Shown here piece after piece: positions 61,721 through 64,000 of a stretch of 64,000 bases of DNA. The first letter of the stretch is position 1. Each line of letters starts with the position of its first letter. The translations under genes and the position numbers were made by a program. The notes under the pieces are model-generated. The model searched no databases. It was not told the DNA's origin and worked only from the letters and a program-made list of their open reading frames with translations. The DNA is from Planobispora longispora (lineage in GTDB: Bacteria; Actinomycetota; Actinomycetes; Streptosporangiales; Streptosporangiaceae), in contig NZ_BOOH01000012.1 of assembly GCF_016863135.1 (NCBI RefSeq), positions 141,288-205,287 on the forward strand. The letters run 5' to 3'.

Positions 61721-63204
61721 ATTCGCAAGGATGAGATCGGCCACGCGTGCGCGATGAACCGATCGGGATTCTGGGGACAGTCGAGCAGGGTTGTGGACGG
61801 ACGGCGGCCGCCGTACCGGACGAGCTCGTCGTCGGCCCAGGCGGACTGGCGGCCGCGCCGGGCGGGCCCGCGGTCGTACCAGGCGGATCCACCGCCGCAC
61901 AGGTGCGCCTCACGATCGCACCGGCGCGCCTCACGGCGGCGGAGGGGGAGCCGTCCGCCGCCCGCCGGGTCCGCGCGCTCCCCGGAGGCCGGGCCGAGCG
62001 GGGAACTCCAGATCAGCGGGATGGCCAGGACCACTCCCGCCGCGCAGATCCACAACACCGGGCGCAGCCCCAGCAGCTCGCCGAGCAGGCCGCCGGCGAG
62101 GCCGCCGAGGGCGAGCACGCCCTGGGTGGTGAAGACCATCGTGGCGTTGACCCGGCCGAGCAGGGGCGCGGGGGCCTCGCGGAGGACGATCGCGCCGAGG
62201 CACACGGAGAAGGCGACGACGGCCATGCCGGTGATCAGAGTGCTGGCGGACATGAGCGCGAACTTGGCCCAGGTCGGGCCGGAGGCGAGCGCCGCGGTCA
62301 CGAAGTCCAGCGGGAAGATCAGCACCGCGTAGATCAGCATCCGATCCTCGCCGACCCGCTTGACCAGGCGCGCGGTGACGGCGGCGCCCAGCAGGCCGCC
62401 CACGCCGAAGACGGCGGTGAGCGCGCCGATCAGGCCTGAGGGCAGGGCGAGGACGGTGATCGCGTAGATGACGAACAGGGCCATGTAGGCGCTGCCGAAG
62501 AAATTGATCACAATCCCGGTGCCGCAGAGGGCGCGGAGCACCGGATGCCCCGCGACCGCGGCCAGTCCTTCCCGGATCTCGGTCCACATCCCCCGGCGCT
62601 CGGCCGGGGTGTGGGTCTCCGGAGCCTTGATGCTCTGGATCAGGAACGCCGAGGCCAGGAACGACACCGCGTTGACCAGCATCGCGAACGGCGCGGTGAC
62701 GAGCTGGACGAGGGTTCCGGCCAGGCTGGGCCCGCCGACGATGGCCAGGGAGTAGGCCGACTGGAAGCCCGCGAGGGCCTGGGGCCGCTGGCTCTCGTGG
62801 ACCACCGAGGTCAGGTGCGGGAAGGTGAACGCCCGGAAGACCGCCGCGCAGGAGCCGACGGCGAAGGTCACCGCGATCAGCCACGGCACGGTCAGGAGTC
62901 CGGCGATCCAGGCCAGGGGGATCGAGGCCATGGCGGCGGCGGAGATCGCCTCGCAGGCGACCATGACCGGCCGATGGTGCCGCCTGCGGTCGGCGACGGC
63001 CCCCGCCTGGAGCCCGATCAGCAGGTAGGGGAGCGAGGCGGCGGCGGCGAGCACGCCCATCTGGGCGGGGGAGGCGCCGAGCAGGGTGGCGGCGGTCAGG
63101 GGGACGGCCAGGCGGGAGATCTCGGTGCCGGTCTCGGAGACGGCACGGGCGGACAGCAGCAGCCGGTAGTCGCGTTGCCTGCGGAGGGGGACGGGCTGAA
63201 GCAT
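61717..63204 (-). CDS. MFS transporter, possible drug exporter
   Basis: The 495-residue transporter has twelve probable spans and the MFS motif between helices 2 and 3 LIGLQAGAVADRRRHHRPVM. This arrangement fits the MFS_3/enterobactin-exporter-like efflux subgroup. After the last span (VLAIPLIWSSPL) comes an unusual Arg-rich cytoplasmic tail of about 90 residues (GGRLPLRRREARRCDREAHL and on), which may be a readthrough of a former stop. It is divergent from an ArsR gene and shares operators with it. Confidence 0.9.
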   Translation of the reverse strand: MLQPVPLRRQRDYRLLLSARAVSETGTEISRLAVPLTAATLLGASPAQMGVLAAAASLPYLLIGLQAGAVADRRRHHRPVMVACEAISAAAMASIPLAWIAGLLTVPWLIAVTFAVGSCAAVFRAFTFPHLTSVVHESQRPQALAGFQSAYSLAIVGGPSLAGTLVQLVTAPFAMLVNAVSFLASAFLIQSIKAPETHTPAERRGMWTEIREGLAAVAGHPVLRALCGTGIVINFFGSAYMALFVIYAITVLALPSGLIGALTAVFGVGGLLGAAVTARLVKRVGEDRMLIYAVLIFPLDFVTAALASGPTWAKFALMSASTLITGMAVVAFSVCLGAIVLREAPAPLLGRVNATMVFTTQGVLALGGLAGGLLGELLGLRPVLWICAAGVVLAIPLIWSSPLGPASGERADPAGGGRLPLRRREARRCDREAHLCGGGSAWYDRGPARRGRQSAWADDELVRYGGRRPSTTLLDCPQNPDRFIAHAWPISSLRM

Positions 63205-63220
63205 CGGTCACGGACCTTTC

Positions 63221-63236
63221 TGAAGGATTCGCTTCA
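63221..63236. promoter_or_regulatory. ArsR operator, short copy
   Basis: TGAAG-N6-CTTCA stands 17 bases before the MFS start. It is the core of the larger palindrome at 63259-63286, so one regulator probably binds both. Confidence 0.7.
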
Positions 63237-63258
63237 CATCTATGAAAGTAACCCTTCA

Positions 63259-63286
63259 GAGTTGTGAAGGCAACACTTCACAACTC
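63259..63286. promoter_or_regulatory. ArsR operator, long copy
   Basis: GAGTTGTGAAG-N6-CTTCACAACTC is a perfect inverted repeat with 11-base arms, 20 bases before the ArsR ATG. It contains the same TGAAG-N6-CTTCA core. Such long palindromes are typical ArsR-family sites. Confidence 0.8.
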
Positions 63287-63306
63287 CGAGCGGGTACGGT
63301 TTGCAC

Positions 63307-63909
63307 ATGACCGAGGAGAGGCGGACGCTCAGCGATCCCAGGGCGATGCGGGCGCTCGCCCACCCCGCGCGGCTCGCCATCCTGAACAGGCTCCAGGAAG
63401 AAGGGGTGGCGACCGCGACCGACGTCGCGGAGGTCGTCGGGATCACGCCGAGCGCGGCGAGCTACCACCTGCGCATGCTCGCCAAGTACGGCTTCGTCGA
63501 GGACGCTCCGCCGCGCGGCGACGGGAGGGAGCGCCTGTGGCGGCGGATCAGCAAAGGCTGGGTCGTCAGTCCCGAGGCCGATGACCAGCCCGAGGTGCGG
63601 GAGGCCAAGAACGCGCTGATCAAGATGATCCGCGACGAGTCCGGGGCCGAGGCCGCGCGCGCCCTCGACAACTACGAGCGGGAGCCTCCGGAGTGGCGGG
63701 AGGCGAGCCTGTTCGCCCGCTCCGTCCTGCTCATCGACGCGGCCGAGATGAAGGAACTGGTCAAGCGGATCGACGACCTCCTCGCCCCGTACGCGCTCAA
63801 CCATCGTGACCGGAGCGAGGCCCCGCCGGGGGCCAGGATCGCCGAGGCCCACATCACGCTGTTCCCCCGCGCCGAGCGCCGGCCGCACGGGCTGCCCTCC
63901 GGCAGCTGA
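63307..63909 (+). CDS. ArsR family (helix-turn-helix 20) regulator
   Basis: The 200-residue regulator has winged-helix residues ALAHPARLAILNRLQEEG, TATDVAEVVGITPSAASYHL and RMLAKYGFVEDAPPRGDGRE. No metal-binding CxC motif is seen in the ArsR alpha3 helix, so it likely responds to an organic compound. The long C-terminal part (about residues 100-200) could bind such a ligand. It is divergent from the MFS exporter with two shared operators, the classic efflux control layout. ATG at 63307 is chosen over TTG at 63301. Confidence 0.9.
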   Translation: MTEERRTLSDPRAMRALAHPARLAILNRLQEEGVATATDVAEVVGITPSAASYHLRMLAKYGFVEDAPPRGDGRERLWRRISKGWVVSPEADDQPEVREAKNALIKMIRDESGAEAARALDNYEREPPEWREASLFARSVLLIDAAEMKELVKRIDDLLAPYALNHRDRSEAPPGARIAEAHITLFPRAERRPHGLPSGS

Positions 63910-64000
63910 TCCCGCGTCGGCGGGGGCGATCCCGCGACTGCGGCCGGGGACGATCCACGACCCCGCCCGGGACGTTTCCATACCCCCGCCGGGGCGATCC

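Overview
The window comes from a high-GC actinomycete, most likely Streptosporangiaceae or a relative. Evidence: very GC-rich codons, frequent GTG starts, heavy ATGA/GTGA translational coupling, DUF2332 and DUF2469 genes, a polymerase-like order of house-keeping genes known from actinobacteria, and above all four 'conservon' (cvn) loci. I assign the taxon by gene content only.

Layout. 1-2.7 kb: the end of a SAM methyltransferase, a small monooxygenase-like protein and a TetR/hydrolase divergent pair with two palindromic operators. 2.8-7.0 kb: amtB-glnK-glnD, the ammonium uptake and PII-signalling operon, with GlnR-type boxes upstream. 7.1-50.1 kb: a 43-kb block that separates glnD from ffh. 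It is bounded on both sides by complete conservons (cvnABCD at 7.1-11.6 and 45.6-50.1 kb) and holds a third complete one (34.3-38.9 kb) and a reduced cvnA-cvnC pair (19.9-23.1 kb). Between them lie nutrient and osmolyte modules: a glycine-betaine type ABC transporter with two binding proteins and choline dehydrogenase (12.9-19.5 kb); a SIS-domain protein with a glucosamine-kinase-like phosphotransferase (24.7-26.7 kb); a polyamine-type ABC transporter followed by TetR, a glycosyltransferase and an aldehyde dehydrogenase (26.9-34.2 kb); a flavin monooxygenase, an O-methyltransferase and a sulfonate/nitrate-type ABC transporter (39.4-45.1 kb). 50.3-61.7 kb: ffh, a 35-aa membrane peptide, rpsP-khpA, rimM-trmD-rplS, two lepB, DUF2469, yraN, comM, dprA and a convergent M23 peptidase. 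61.7-63.9 kb: an MFS exporter divergent from its ArsR-type regulator with two shared operators.

How it fits together. Each complete conservon encodes a membrane histidine-kinase-like sensor with a nitrate/nitrite-sensing type ectodomain (CvnA), a roadblock protein (CvnB), a DUF742 winged-helix protein (CvnC) and a Ras-like GTPase (CvnD). The block begins directly after the PII-modifying enzyme GlnD and consists largely of uptake systems for nitrogen-rich compounds (betaine, polyamines, perhaps nitrate/sulfonates). A plausible reading, which is inference, is a regional hub for sensing and importing nitrogen compounds and osmolytes. No tRNA, rRNA, CRISPR array, insertion sequence or phage gene was recognised.
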